This document shows, one piece after another, positions 26,775-36,595 of a DNA stretch of 64,000 bases. The position numbers and the translations under genes were made by a program. Source of the DNA: Hyphomicrobiales bacterium (GTDB lineage Bacteria > Pseudomonadota > Alphaproteobacteria > Rhizobiales > Xanthobacteraceae); assembly GCA_021732215.1 (NCBI GenBank), contig JAKFVL010000019.1, positions 1-64,000 on the forward strand, given 5' to 3'. The notes below the pieces were generated by a model. That model ran no database searches, had not been told where the DNA came from, and saw nothing but the letters and a program-made list of their open reading frames with translations. Within the stretch, counting starts at the first letter, position 1. Each line of letters starts with the position of its first letter.

Positions 26775-26885
26775 CGTCATGCCCGGACTTGATCCGGGCA
26801 TCCATCTTCTTTCGTGAAAATGGATCACCGGGCCTAGGCGAGCAAAGCGACGCCGTTCTTCGACCGGCTCTGCCGGTGATGACGA
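26775..26885. repeat. Dispersed repeat (GTCATGCCCGGACTTGATCCGGGCATCC family)
   Basis: Begins with CGTCATGCCCGGA-CTTGA-TCCGGGCATCCATCTT and closes with CCGGTGATGACG about 100 bases later, so the two ends can pair. Related copies are at 14032-14068 (fragment) and 41471-41510. It sits between the GNAT gene and serC and may end the GST-GNAT transcript. Confidence 0.8.
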
Positions 26886-26995
26886 AGGAGTTTGCTGCTT
26901 CGCCAAAGCTCCTTGACGAAAGCGGGCAATTCCCATATCTCCGCCGGCGGGACACCTCCCCCCAACGGGAGGCTGGCTATCTGGAAGGATAGAGC

Positions 26996-28168
26996 ATGAC
27001 GACAGCGAAGCCCGCTGTGCGGCCGGCAGTGCCGCACTTTTCTTCTGGCCCTTGCGCTAAGCGCCCCGGCTGGAACACCCAAAATCTCAAAGACGCAGTT
27101 GTCGGCCGCTCGCATCGCGCCAAGATCGGCAAGGCGCGCCTGAAGCTCGCCATCGATCTGACGCGCGACGTGCTGGAAGTGCCAGCCGATTACAAAATCG
27201 GCATCGTGCCGGCGTCGGACACCGGCGCTGTCGAGATGGCGCTGTGGTCGCTATTGGGCGCGCGCAAGGTCACGATGATCGCATGGGAATCCTTTGGCGA
27301 GGGTTGGGTCAGCGATGTCGCCAAGGAATTGAAACTCAAGGACGTGGTGACGCTGAAGGCGCCGTATGGCGAGCTTCCCGATCTCACCAAGGCCGACCCG
27401 GCGTCCGACATTGTCTTCACCTGGAACGGCACGACATCGGGCGTGCGCGTGCCGAACGCCGACTGGATCAAGGCGGATCGCGAAGGGCTCACGATTTGCG
27501 ACGCCACCTCGGCCGCATTCGCGCAAGCTCTCGATTTCAGGAAGCTCGATGTGGTGACGTTCTCCTGGCAGAAGGCGCTGGGCGGCGAGGCCGCGCATGG
27601 CATGCTGATCCTGTCGCCGCGCGCTGTCGCCCGGCTGGAGAGCTACAATCCGCCGTGGCCGCTGCCGAAGATTTTCCGCATGACCAAGGGCGGCAAGCTC
27701 AACGAAGGCATCTTCGAGGGCGAAACCATCAACACGCCGTCGATGCTGTGCGTCGAAGATTATCTCGACACGCTCAACTGGGCCAAGTCTGTCGGCGGGC
27801 TCAAGGGCCTGATGGCGCGGGCGGACGCCAACACCAAGGTTTTGAGCGACTGGGCGGCGAAAACGCCGTGGATCGATTTTCTCGCCAGCGATGTTGCGAT
27901 CCGCTCCAACACCTCGGTGTGTCTGAAGATCGTCGATCCGGCGATCGCCTCGCTGTCGAACGAGGCGCAGGCGGATTTCTCCAAGAAGCTGGTCGCGCTC
28001 GTCGAGAAGGAAGGCGCAGGCTACGACTTCGCGCACTATCGCGATGCGCCGGCGGGTCTGCGCATCTGGTGCGGCGCGACGGTCGAAGCCAAAGACGTCG
28101 AGATTCTGACGCACTGGCTCGACTGGGCATTCGCCGAGACCAAGGCCACGCTGGCGAAAGCGGCCTGA
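26996..28168 (+). CDS. serC: Phosphoserine aminotransferase SerC
   Basis: A 390-residue PLP enzyme of serine synthesis that transfers an amino group from glutamate to 3-phosphohydroxypyruvate. It belongs to the longer alphaproteobacterial/archaeal-like SerC subgroup: [17 protein letters not shown] at the N-terminus, [42 protein letters not shown], the Schiff-base lysine in [15 protein letters not shown], and [26 protein letters not shown] stands just before the ATG at 26996. serA follows 186 bases downstream; a large hairpin repeat lies between them, so co-transcription may be partial. Confidence 0.95.
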   Translation: MTTAKPAVRPAVPHFSSGPCAKRPGWNTQNLKDAVVGRSHRAKIGKARLKLAIDLTRDVLEVPADYKIGIVPASDTGAVEMALWSLLGARKVTMIAWESFGEGWVSDVAKELKLKDVVTLKAPYGELPDLTKADPASDIVFTWNGTTSGVRVPNADWIKADREGLTICDATSAAFAQALDFRKLDVVTFSWQKALGGEAAHGMLILSPRAVARLESYNPPWPLPKIFRMTKGGKLNEGIFEGETINTPSMLCVEDYLDTLNWAKSVGGLKGLMARADANTKVLSDWAAKTPWIDFLASDVAIRSNTSVCLKIVDPAIASLSNEAQADFSKKLVALVEKEGAGYDFAHYRDAPAGLRIWCGATVEAKDVEILTHWLDWAFAETKATLAKAA

Positions 28169-28176
28169 TTTTTCTT

Positions 28177-28317
28177 CCCCTCTCCCCTTGTGGGAGAGGG
28201 TGCCTGAGCATCGGAGATGCGAAGGCGGGTGAGGGGTTCTTCTCATCGCCCGACCCCTCACCCGGCTCGATCTCGTTTCACTCGACCTCGCCACCCTCTC
28301 CCACAAGGGGAGAGGGT
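28177..28317. repeat. Long inverted repeat between serC and serA
   Basis: Left arm CCCCTCTCCCCTTGTGGGAG (28177 onward, to 28200) pairs with right arm CCCTCTCCCACAAGGGGAGA (28294-28316), with an inner GGCGGGTGAGGGG / CCCCTCACCCGGC pairing. Same family as 3591-3710 and 43603-43745. A hairpin of this size in the serC-serA mRNA could affect stability of the upstream message. Confidence 0.88.
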
Positions 28318-28354
28318 TTCCAGCGACCACCTCACATCCCGTTGCGAGACTCTC

Positions 28355-29944
28355 ATGTCCAAGCCCAAAGTTCTCATTTCCGATGCTCTCTCTCCCGCCG
28401 CCGTGCAGATCTTCAAGGATCGCGGCGTGGAAGTCGATTTCCAGCCTGATCTGGGCAAGGACAAGGACAAGCTCGCCGCGATCATCGGCGATTACGACGG
28501 TCTTGCGATCCGTTCGGCCACGAAAGCCACCGCGAAAATTCTGGAGAAGGCCACGCGGCTGAAGGTGATCGGCCGTGCCGGCATCGGCGTCGACAACGTG
28601 GAGATTCCGGCAGCCACGGCGAAAGGCATCATCGTGATGAACACGCCGTTCGGCAATTCGATCACCACCGCCGAGCACGCGATCACGCTGATGCTGGCGC
28701 TGGCGCGGGAAATTCCTCAGGCCGACAGCTCGACGCAAGCCGGCAAGTGGGAGAAGAACCGCTTCATGGGCGTCGAAATCACTGCCAAGACGCTCGGTGT
28801 GATCGGTTGCGGCAACATCGGTTCGATCGCAGCGGATCGCGCGCTCGGATTGCGCATGAAGGTGATCGCGTTCGATCCGTTCCTGTCGCCGGAGCGCGCC
28901 AGGGACATCGGCGTCGAGAAGGTGGAGCTGGACGATCTCTTGAAGCGCGCCGATTTCATCACGCTGCATACGCCGCTCACCGACAAGACCAGGAACATCA
29001 TCGACGCCACGTCCATCGCCAAGATGAAGAAGGGCGTGCGCATCATCAATTGCGCCCGTGGCGGTCTGGTCGATGAACAGGCGCTGGCCGACGCGCTGAA
29101 GTCCGGCCAGGTGGCGGGTGCGGCGTTCGACGTGTTCGTCGAGGAGCCTGCCAAGACCAATATCCTGTTCGGCCTGCCGAACGTGATCTGCACGCCGCAT
29201 CTCGGTGCATCCACCACCGAAGCGCAGGAGAACGTGGCGCTTCAGGTTGCCGAGCAGATGTCGGATTACCTTCTGACCGGCGCGATTTCCAACGCGGTCA
29301 ACTTCCCCTCGATCACGGCGGAAGAAGCGCCGAAGCTGAAACCGTTCGTCGAACTTGCGGAAAAGCTCGGCTCGTTCGCGGGCCAGCTCACCGAGACCGG
29401 AATCCAGAAAGTGCAGATCACTTACGAAGGCGCCGTTGCCGGCATGAAGGTCAAGGCGCTGACGTCGGCGGCTCTGTCCGGTCTGTTGCGGCCGATGCTG
29501 GGCGACGTCAATGTGGTCTCCGCGCCGGTGGTCGCCAAGGAACGCGGCATGGTGGTCGATGAGGTCACGCGCGCGGCGGTGAGCGACTACGAAAGCCTGA
29601 TCACGGTGACCGTCACCACCGAACGGCAGGAACGCTCGGTCTCCGGCACGGTCTATCATGACGGCAAGCCGCGCCTCGTCGACATCAAGGGCATCCGCGT
29701 CGATGCGGAGTTCGGCAAGTCGATGATCTACGTCACCAACGAGGACAAGCCGGGCTTCATCGGCAAGTTCGCCTCGCTGCTCGGCGACGCCAAGGTCAAC
29801 ATCGCGACCTTCCATCTCGGCCGCAACAAGCAGGGCGGCGACGCGATAGCGCTGGTCGAGGTCGATGGCGTGGTGCCGGCAGGAGCGCTCGACAGCATCC
29901 AGAAGCTGCCGCATGTGAAACAGGCCAAGACGCTGACGTTCTGA
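28355..29944 (+). CDS. serA: D-3-phosphoglycerate dehydrogenase SerA
   Basis: A 529-residue NAD-dependent enzyme that starts serine synthesis. Domain order: substrate/NAD catalytic core (about 1-315) with [18 protein letters not shown] as the NAD loop, catalytic Arg in [14 protein letters not shown], and the Glu/His pair ending in [16 protein letters not shown]; an intervening allosteric substrate-binding domain (about 320-450); and a C-terminal ACT domain (about 455-525) with [18 protein letters not shown] and [16 protein letters not shown]. The ACT domain suggests feedback control by serine. The ATG at 28355 begins at the first conserved strand. Length is that of the long type-I enzyme. Confidence 0.97.
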   Translation: MSKPKVLISDALSPAAVQIFKDRGVEVDFQPDLGKDKDKLAAIIGDYDGLAIRSATKATAKILEKATRLKVIGRAGIGVDNVEIPAATAKGIIVMNTPFGNSITTAEHAITLMLALAREIPQADSSTQAGKWEKNRFMGVEITAKTLGVIGCGNIGSIAADRALGLRMKVIAFDPFLSPERARDIGVEKVELDDLLKRADFITLHTPLTDKTRNIIDATSIAKMKKGVRIINCARGGLVDEQALADALKSGQVAGAAFDVFVEEPAKTNILFGLPNVICTPHLGASTTEAQENVALQVAEQMSDYLLTGAISNAVNFPSITAEEAPKLKPFVELAEKLGSFAGQLTETGIQKVQITYEGAVAGMKVKALTSAALSGLLRPMLGDVNVVSAPVVAKERGMVVDEVTRAAVSDYESLITVTVTTERQERSVSGTVYHDGKPRLVDIKGIRVDAEFGKSMIYVTNEDKPGFIGKFASLLGDAKVNIATFHLGRNKQGGDAIALVEVDGVVPAGALDSIQKLPHVKQAKTLTF

Positions 29945-29957
29945 GATGAGGGAGATC

Positions 29958-29992
29958 TGGATTGCGTCGTCGCTTTGCTCATCGCAATGACG
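29958..29992. repeat. Short palindromic repeat (GGATTGC...GCAATGACG family)
   Basis: TGGATTGCGTCGTCG followed by CATCGCAATGACG is a half-element of the CGTCATTGCGAG family seen in full at 42095, 52252, 61103 and 62851. It lies between convergent serA and the Cache kinase. Confidence 0.6.
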
Positions 29993-30014
29993 TCAGAGCG
30001 ATCAGCGGAAACCC

Positions 30015-31565
30015 TCACACCAGCGTCGCCTCGATGGTGTAAATCACGCCGTCCTCGACATAATCCACGACGGCACGGCCGCGCAGTTGATCGCGGGCGC
30101 CGCGCTCGATCAATTGCGAGCCGAAACCCTTGCGCTCCGGGGCGGTGACTTTTGGCCCGCCGGTTTCGCGCCAGATCAGTTGCAGCATGCGGGCCTTCGG
30201 TTGGTCGAAGGTCTTCCATTCGATCTGAATCGTCCCGGCGTCGTTGGCGAGCGCGCCGTACTTCGCCGCATTGGTTGCGATCTCGTGCAGGATCATCGAC
30301 AGCGTCACCGCCTGCGGTGGAGATAGCGGAACATCCGGGCCCGATATGCGGACTCGTTTTGAGCCCGCCATGGCGTAGGGCCGCAGCACCCGCTCGACAA
30401 CGTCACGAAAACCGGCCTGCACCCATTTTTCATCGCTGAGCAGATTGTGCGCCTCCGACAGCGCACTGAGCCTTCCCTCGAATGTCTTTCGTTCGGCGGG
30501 ACTTGCACTGCGGAAGGTCTGGCTGGCGATCGCCTGCATGATGGCGAGCGTATTCTTGACGCGATGATTGAGTTCCTCCACGAGCAGCGTATGCAGGGCC
30601 TCGCCGCGAGCGATCGCCTGCGCCATGCGGAAGGCGAAGCCGACGCCGACCAGCAACGAGATCAGGCCGACGCCCGTGGTGATGGCAAGACTGTGGAGCA
30701 GCGGGCTTGTCACCGTTGCTTGCGCGATACCGGGTGCGACAATCCAGCCGGACACCGGCGACCGCGAAACCGATGTGAACAGCGGGACGCCTTCCAGCGA
30801 GACCGTGATCAAACTCAGCTCGGGGCCCTTGAACATTTCGGCGTACAATGACGGCGAGGCGCGCTTGCCGACGGTCTCCTGCGGATTAGGCACCCGCGCG
30901 AAATTTGTGCCCTCGCCGTCGAAGATCGATATGGTCCAGTCCGGGCTCGGCCGCTGCGCCTCGATGATGCGCTGAAAGATCGCGATCGGCGGACTGAACG
31001 AAATGACCGACATCACCTGGCCTGCGCTGTCGAGCACCGGAGCCTCGACCGTCACGATCATGGAGTTGCGCACGACGCCGAGAAAAAGGTTCGAATAGGC
31101 CGGCTTGCCGGTGGCGAAAACCTTGCGCACCATGTCGAGGTTGTGGCGCGGCGGCAACGTCGAGATATCGCGCTCTTGCGATGAGAACAGTTGTTGGCCG
31201 TCGCGGTTGGCCACCAGCAGCACGCCGCCGGGATACTGTTCGAGAAACTTGGATGCGATTTCCCTGAATGCGTTGAAATCGCTCTGGCGTGCCGCATTGG
31301 TCAGCGCCAGCACTTCCAGGCCGCTGGTCATGCGCTGGACTTCGGCATCCAGCACAAGGCGAATGCTGCGCGCGGTTTCCAGCACTCGCGCCACCGCCTC
31401 GCTGCGGTCTTTTTCGTAGTTCTGATAGGTGATGGCGCCCGCGAACAGGATCAGCGGCAGCATCGTCCCCGCCACGAGCAAGGCGAGGCGGGACGGAAGC
31501 GAAAACCTCGGCAAGCGCGCCCCCCGGCGGCTAAAGTCCTGACTCAGCGAAACATACTCGGTCAC
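30015..31565 (-). CDS. Membrane Cache-domain HWE-family sensor histidine kinase
   Basis: A 516-residue inner-membrane sensor kinase. One helix lies at about residues 25-47 (LALLVAGTMLPLILFAGAI) and another at about 287-310 (LAITTGVGLISLLVGVGFAF). Between them is a periplasmic double-Cache-like domain of roughly 240 residues, containing PGGVLLVANRDGQQLFSS and SGWIVAPGI. The kinase part shows the phospho-acceptor EELNHRVKNTLAIMQAIAS, N-box ILHEIATNAAKYGAL, the W-x-E element LIWRETGGP and GFGSQLIERG, all of the HWE/HisKA_2 group. The periplasmic ligand is probably a small organic molecule. No response regulator is adjacent. Confidence 0.92.
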   Translation of the reverse strand: MTEYVSLSQDFSRRGARLPRFSLPSRLALLVAGTMLPLILFAGAITYQNYEKDRSEAVARVLETARSIRLVLDAEVQRMTSGLEVLALTNAARQSDFNAFREIASKFLEQYPGGVLLVANRDGQQLFSSQERDISTLPPRHNLDMVRKVFATGKPAYSNLFLGVVRNSMIVTVEAPVLDSAGQVMSVISFSPPIAIFQRIIEAQRPSPDWTISIFDGEGTNFARVPNPQETVGKRASPSLYAEMFKGPELSLITVSLEGVPLFTSVSRSPVSGWIVAPGIAQATVTSPLLHSLAITTGVGLISLLVGVGFAFRMAQAIARGEALHTLLVEELNHRVKNTLAIMQAIASQTFRSASPAERKTFEGRLSALSEAHNLLSDEKWVQAGFRDVVERVLRPYAMAGSKRVRISGPDVPLSPPQAVTLSMILHEIATNAAKYGALANDAGTIQIEWKTFDQPKARMLQLIWRETGGPKVTAPERKGFGSQLIERGARDQLRGRAVVDYVEDGVIYTIEATLV

Positions 31566-31676
31566 TGCCTGCCCTGCATAGACCGCGTCCGCGCTGCAAT
31601 ATCAGCGCAAGGACCGTAGACGGATCGGCGGGAAACGGCGTTGGGATGGGTTTGGTTCCGGCTGGGCGGATTTATT

Positions 31677-33104
31677 TTAATTGCCGGGCTGCCCGGTCTC
31701 CCGGGTGGCCGAGATCACATCTGCAATCAGCCGTGAGACGCCCTCGATGTCAAATTGTGGACCGGTAATTCCCAGCCGCACCACGACCAGCCGCTCGGAC
31801 GGCACGATCACCGTGTACTGGCCCATCACGCCGCTGGCGTAAAAGGCCTCGCGCGGCATGCCGAGTGAGGTACGATAGCGCGACCCCACGCTGTCGCCGT
31901 GGTTGGTCCAGAAGCCCGCGCCCATTCCGACCCACGCGCCGGGACTCAGCTCTGCCGAAGACTTGACCCATCCTTCCGGCAGGATGCGCCGGCTGCCGAC
32001 CGTTCCGTCGTTGAGATAGAGCATGCCGAAACGCGCCCAGTCCCTGGCTGTGGCCACCATCTGGCTCGAGCCTTCCGGTGTGCCGGTGGCGTCAAACTCG
32101 ATTGTCACGTTGCGCATGCCGAGCGGCTCGAACAACTCGCGCCGGGCGAATTGCAGCACGTCGGCAGCGCGACCGCCGACCGCGTCGCGGATGACGCGCG
32201 ACAGCAGCACGGTGTTGCCATCGTGATAGTTCCAGTGTTCGCCCGGTGCTGCTTCCAGATCGGCGGTCGCGGCAAAGCCAGCCATGTCGCGTTCGGAAAA
32301 CTTCATGCGGTTGACCGGGGCGAACGCGCTCATGATGGAGGCATTCAGCGATGAGCCCATCGCCAAACCGCTGGTATGTCGCAACAGATGCGCGATGGTG
32401 ATGCCGTGATGCGGGTCTTTCGGATTGCGCCATTCCGCGATTGGCGCCGGTTCGTTGATGGCGAGCTTGCCCTGGCGCACCAGGATGCCGGTCAGTGCGC
32501 TGATGACCGATTTTGTCATCGAGAAGCCGAGGACCGGCGTGTCCTTGCTGTAACCATCTGCGTAGCGTTCGGCGATAACCTTTCCGTTCTTCACCACGAC
32601 GACCGCCTTGGTGTTGCGCGGCGGAGCCTGTCGAGATTCGGCGAACGCCTGATCGAGGGCGCGCCGCAGATCGGGATTGGCCGGTGTCACAATCCCCGGC
32701 CCGGCGATCTCCGGTAGCAGTGAAGGTTGCGCCGGTTCAGGTTTTGGCAGGGTTGCGTCCGCCGCAGCTCCTCCGTGCATCAGCATGCAGCCGAGCCCGT
32801 CGCGATGGGTAGCGCGACTCTCGACGCCGCCAAACAACGTCGCGGCGACCTGTTTGCGGGTACGATCGACGTTCACCCCGATCGCCCAGGCAATCAGGTT
32901 AACGCCTGGCATCGCGGCGGTGGTGTCCGCAAACAAGCGGTCCGGGTCGAGACCCGAAACGAAAGTTCCGGTGCAAAGTGTCTTGGCGACGAAACCGGTG
33001 ACGACGCGCGGCGCATCGGCGGCCCGTGCTCCGGCGGTGAGCGCCGTCGCGCCGAAGGCCAGAGCGGCTGCAATGGCGACAAGAATCACTCCACGTTTGC
33101 GCAT
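31677..33104 (-). CDS. Serine hydrolase, beta-lactamase/class C fold
   Basis: A 475-residue exported protein with an N-terminal signal or anchor (about residues 5-28). The penicillin-binding-protein fold has the active-site SMTK (Ser195, Lys198, the SxxK motif), the second motif Tyr in HWNYHDGN, and a late strand with GQYTVIVPSERLVVV. Family: beta-lactamase class C and related hydrolases (EstB, 6-aminohexanoate-dimer hydrolase, D-aminopeptidase). The first 140 residues form an extra N-terminal domain with two cysteines (KTLCTGTF, LGCMLMH). The ATG at 33104 is chosen because it starts the signal peptide. A membrane AraC regulator lies upstream in the same orientation and may control it. Substrate unknown. 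Confidence 0.9.
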   Translation of the reverse strand: MRKRGVILVAIAAALAFGATALTAGARAADAPRVVTGFVAKTLCTGTFVSGLDPDRLFADTTAAMPGVNLIAWAIGVNVDRTRKQVAATLFGGVESRATHRDGLGCMLMHGGAAADATLPKPEPAQPSLLPEIAGPGIVTPANPDLRRALDQAFAESRQAPPRNTKAVVVVKNGKVIAERYADGYSKDTPVLGFSMTKSVISALTGILVRQGKLAINEPAPIAEWRNPKDPHHGITIAHLLRHTSGLAMGSSLNASIMSAFAPVNRMKFSERDMAGFAATADLEAAPGEHWNYHDGNTVLLSRVIRDAVGGRAADVLQFARRELFEPLGMRNVTIEFDATGTPEGSSQMVATARDWARFGMLYLNDGTVGSRRILPEGWVKSSAELSPGAWVGMGAGFWTNHGDSVGSRYRTSLGMPREAFYASGVMGQYTVIVPSERLVVVRLGITGPQFDIEGVSRLIADVISATRETGQPGN

Positions 33105-33250
33105 GTTCGATCTCCGCAAGTGCCGCCGGAATGGCGTGGTGCGGAGATGCCCGGTCTGGCGCGGTTCTGCTCGCCGGATTCGGAAAACAGGCTGGCCGAA
33201 TTCTGAAATGAGCAGGTATTTCAGGCCGATTGCGATGCCCGCTGGCCCTC

Positions 33251-34309
33251 TCAGGGGCCGGCGCGGCGATATTCGGTCGGTGTGAGGCCGGTCTCCGTCT
33301 TGAAGGCGCGATTGAACGGCCCGAGCGACTGGAAACCGGCATCGAGCGCGATCGTCGTCACCGGCACATCGGACTGCGTGGGATCGGTGAGTGCCGCCTT
33401 GGCCTCGGCGATCCGGTAGCTGTTGAGAAAGGCGTTGAAGTTGCGATAGCCGAGCCGCTGGTTGATGACCCGCCGCAGCCTGTATTCCGGAACGGCGAGC
33501 TTGGCCGCGAGCGTGCCGATGGTCAGGCCGTCGTGGCGATACAGCCGCTCGTGCTGCATCAGCCGCTGCAATGTTGCGATCAATTTCAGGTCTTCCGGCC
33601 GCTCCGGATCGGCGATCTCGTCGGCCTCCGGTGCAAGGCGCGTGGGCGCGGCGGTGACGAACAACTCGCTTCCGGTTGCGCGTGTCAGATGCCATGCGAC
33701 GACGGAGACGATGGCGATCAGCGTTGCGGCGTTGGCGACGCCGAGAAGCGGAGGCGGCGGTTCGCCGGTCAATGCGAGCCGCAGGATGCCATTGACGATA
33801 GAGTAGATCGCGGCGGATCCGACGATAAAAATGCGGAGGCGGCGACGGCGCTCGACCAGATCGCCAGACCACGACGCGATGGTCTGCGCGACGGCGAGTG
33901 CGTTGAAGCCGAGCGCGATCACCGTGAGCGCTGTGGCTGTCAATCGGGACAACGGCGTCGCCGCCGCCAGCAGCGAGCAGTTGGCGAAGCTGAGTGCGGT
34001 CAGCAACGCCCATGCGGCCGCGTGCCACCAGCGCAGCACAAATCGGTCGTCGAACAGGGTCCTTGCGAACAGCCAGAAGACGATGACGTTGCCCGTCGAT
34101 ACAGCGATCAGCGCGCCGCGCCACCATGTGACTTGGCTGGCGAATCCCGCGGCGGTGCTGATTGCGAATGCAGCCGAGCCCAGCGCAAAAGCAGCGCCTA
34201 GTCGCCCGGCCGGGCTGCGGCCGTAGTCGCGCAACAGCAAAGCTGCGAGCAGCAGCAATAGCGCCACAGCTCCGGTGCGAAATGCGAGATCGACGGCCTC
34301 GAGCGGCAT
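33251..34309 (-). CDS. AraC-family regulator with seven-helix membrane domain
   Basis: A 352-residue protein in two halves. Residues 1-225 hold about seven hydrophobic helices (for example AVALLLLLAALLL, FAISTAAGFA, TALTVIALGFNALAVA). Residues about 245-350 form an AraC/XylS DNA-binding domain: LTIGTLAAKLAVPEYRLRRVINQRLGYRNFNAFLNSYRI is the first helix-turn-helix and PVTTIALDAGFQSLGPFNRAFKTETGLTPTEYRR the second. Such membrane-anchored AraC proteins probably sense a membrane or periplasmic cue. The target is likely the serine hydrolase gene 146 bases downstream, which is inference from position. Confidence 0.9.
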   Translation of the reverse strand: MPLEAVDLAFRTGAVALLLLLAALLLRDYGRSPAGRLGAAFALGSAAFAISTAAGFASQVTWWRGALIAVSTGNVIVFWLFARTLFDDRFVLRWWHAAAWALLTALSFANCSLLAAATPLSRLTATALTVIALGFNALAVAQTIASWSGDLVERRRRLRIFIVGSAAIYSIVNGILRLALTGEPPPPLLGVANAATLIAIVSVVAWHLTRATGSELFVTAAPTRLAPEADEIADPERPEDLKLIATLQRLMQHERLYRHDGLTIGTLAAKLAVPEYRLRRVINQRLGYRNFNAFLNSYRIAEAKAALTDPTQSDVPVTTIALDAGFQSLGPFNRAFKTETGLTPTEYRRAGP

Positions 34310-34359
34310 GGTGGTTGATATTTAATCCATCATCGCAAAAAGAGGAATTGCGGTTTTCG

Positions 34360-35315
34360 CTATTTCGGTGTGCGCGCCGAAGCCTGCCGTGACGCGATGG
34401 CGATCCCGGCCAGCACCAGCACGTAACCAATGATGTGAAACAGCCTCAGCTTTTCGCCGAGCAGGGCGATGGCCATCACCGAGCCGAACACCGGCACCAG
34501 ATGAAAGAACGGCGCGGCGCGATTGGGGCCGATCAGCGCGATGCCGCGGTTGAAGAACAGATAGGCCAGCGCGGAGGGAAGATCACCACGTACACCAGCG
34601 TCGCCGCGGTCAAGGCATCGGCCTTCAGCGTATAGCCGGTGTGGATTTCCCAGATCATGAACGGCATCAGCAGGAGCGCGCCGCAGCCGGTGGTGAAAGC
34701 AATCAGCGACAGCAGGTGCACGGCGGGCCGCTTCGGCATCAGCGCCGAGTAGATGCCGAACACCAGCAACGCTCCGGCGAACATGATATCGCCGATGTTG
34801 AACTGGATCGCAGCCAATGCGCTGACATCGCCGCGCAGGATGATGATGAGCACGCCGATCAAGGACAGCGTGATGCCGAGCGCCTGACCGGCCGTCAGCC
34901 GCACGCCGAACAGGATCAGCGACCACAGCGCCACGAACAGCGGTCCTGATGATTGGATCAGCAGCGCATTCAGCGCCTCGGTATATTGCAGCCCCGCGTA
35001 GGACAGCGCGTTGTTGGCGGCAAAGCCGGTCGCCGACAGAATCAGCATCAGCGGCAGGTTGCGGCGCAGAACCGGCCAGTCGTTCTTCAGGTGCGGCCAG
35101 GCGAATGGCAGCAACAGCAGCAACGAGCCGCCCCAGCGAACGCAAGACAGCGTCATCGGCGGCACTTGTCCCGCGACAAAGCGGCCGAGCACGATGTTGC
35201 CGGCCCAGAACAGCGAGGTCAGGCTGAGCAACAGGTAGGGCTGGTTGTTGAGCCAGCCGATCGGCGAACGGGGAGCAGGTGCGGGCAATGCGGCTGGAAC
35301 CGCGTCGAGAGACAT
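34360..35315 (-). pseudogene. EamA/DMT-family transporter, frameshifted near the 3' end
   Basis: The first 250 codons (from ATG 35315) encode a normal ten-helix drug/metabolite transporter: WLNNQPYLLLSLTSLFWAGN, ALNALLIQSSGPLFVALWSL, LIIILRGDVSALAAIQFNIG. Near 34575-34578, after the codons for VYVVIFP, one base is missing from a C/T run and the frame changes, giving a stop at 34533. The lost ending (PSALAYLFFNRGIALIGPNR, then a final helix pair and RTPK) is intact in another frame down to 34360. The intact paralogue at 35401-36336 reads IFPSIGSYLCFNRG at the same place, which confirms the frameshift. It is a recent mutation or a sequencing error; the truncated product (260 residues) would lack the last two helices. 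Confidence 0.85.
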
Positions 35316-35400
35316 GATGGTCACGTTGCGCTGATTTCCTGCGGGCGGGCAACCGCCGCGACAGTATCGCTGCCATGCACGATACGGATCGACAGGACTG

Positions 35401-36336
35401 CTATCCGACCGGTTTGTCGGCAACGGCGGATGGTTTGCGCGCCGCGAAAATGACCCCGGCAATCACCAGTGCATAGCCGGCGATGTGATAGAGCTGAAGC
35501 CGCTCGCCGAGAAAGCCGATCGCCATCACCGATCCGAACACCGGGATCAGATGGAAAAACGGCGCGGCGCGATTGGCGCCGATCAGCTGGACGCCCCGAT
35601 TGAAGCAGAGATACGAGCCGATCGAGGGGAAGATCGCCACATAGGCCAGCGCCGACAGGTTCGGCAGCGTCAGGCTGAATCCGCCGCGCGTCATCTGCTC
35701 CCAGATGAACAGCGGGATCAGGCAGAACGCCCCGCAGCCGAAGGTGAATCCCACGAACGACAGCTCGTGAATCTTCGGCCGCTTCACCGACAGCGCCGAA
35801 TAGAGGCCGAAGATCGCGAGCGCGGCAATGAAAATCACGTCGCCCTTGTTCAGTTCGATGCTTGTGAGCGCCGTGACATCGCCGCGCAGCAGGATCACCA
35901 GCACGCCCAGCAGTGAGACGATGATGCCGAGCGCCTGCGCCACAGTCAGCCGGATGCCGAGGATGATGAACGAGAAGATCGCCACGAACAGCGGCCCGGA
36001 TGATTGGACCAGCAGCGCATTCAGCGCCTGGGTGTGCTCCAGCGCCCAGTATTGCAGCGTGTTGAAGGCGCTGACGCCGATCAGCGACACCGCGATCATC
36101 AGACCCAGTTTCTCGCGGATCAGCGGCCAGTCGCGCTTCAGATGCGGCCATGCGAATGGCAGCACAATCAGGAATGCGAACGCCCAGCGCAGGAACGACA
36201 ATGCCACCGGCGGAATCTCGCCGGCGACGCCCCGGCCGAGCACGGCGTTGCCCGCCCAGAACAGCGGCGTCAGCGTCAGCAGGATATAAGGCTGGTTGCT
36301 CAGCCAGGTGATGACGGAGCGCTTCTCAGATGACAT
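35401..36336 (-). CDS. EamA/DMT-family transporter (intact paralogue)
   Basis: A 311-residue inner-membrane protein with ten helices in two EamA repeats. It starts WLSNQPYILLTLTPLFWAGN, close to its downstream neighbour, and shares ALNALLVQSSGPLFVAIFSF, VILLRGDVTALTSIELNKG, and the C-terminal FNRGVQLIGANRAAPFFHLI and PVFGSVMAIGFLGERL. The EamA family exports amino acids, metabolites or drugs; the substrate is unknown. The two genes, 85 bases apart, result from tandem duplication. This copy is complete. Confidence 0.92.
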   Translation of the reverse strand: MSSEKRSVITWLSNQPYILLTLTPLFWAGNAVLGRGVAGEIPPVALSFLRWAFAFLIVLPFAWPHLKRDWPLIREKLGLMIAVSLIGVSAFNTLQYWALEHTQALNALLVQSSGPLFVAIFSFIILGIRLTVAQALGIIVSLLGVLVILLRGDVTALTSIELNKGDVIFIAALAIFGLYSALSVKRPKIHELSFVGFTFGCGAFCLIPLFIWEQMTRGGFSLTLPNLSALAYVAIFPSIGSYLCFNRGVQLIGANRAAPFFHLIPVFGSVMAIGFLGERLQLYHIAGYALVIAGVIFAARKPSAVADKPVG

Positions 36337-36486
36337 GCGTGCCGCCCGGCGAGGCCAAAAGACAACTGCAAAACTGCAAGTATGGTGCCGGTTTGAGGCG
36401 AATTGCCGGGTCCGTCAACCGCCGTTCGTGCGGGCGCGTTATGCGCGAAGGGAGCCAGAATGTCAGGGGCGGTAGTAGTTCGTGTT

Positions 36487-36576
36487 GATGGTTTCGCTGC
36501 GCTCTACCCATCCTACAGTGGCATCATTGCAAGAACGTCAGATCCGTAGGATGGGTAGAGCGCAGCGAAACCCATC
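36487..36576. repeat. REP inverted pair beside the RAYT gene
   Basis: Left copy GATGGTTTCGCTGCGCTCTA (36487-36516, ending CCCATCCTAC) and right copy GTAGGATGGGTAGAGCGCAG (36546-36576, ending GAAACCCATC) are near-perfect reverse complements, 29 bases apart, forming a REP/BIME unit. A third copy is at 37485-37515 on the other side of the transposase gene. Confidence 0.9.
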
Positions 36577-36595
36577 GTCTCAAGCTCAACGCGCG

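Noticed and set aside
27251-29914. 887-residue minus-strand frame opposite serC-serA
   Set aside because: It is fully antisense to two well-supported genes and has the His/Arg/Asp-rich composition of GC-rich shadow frames.
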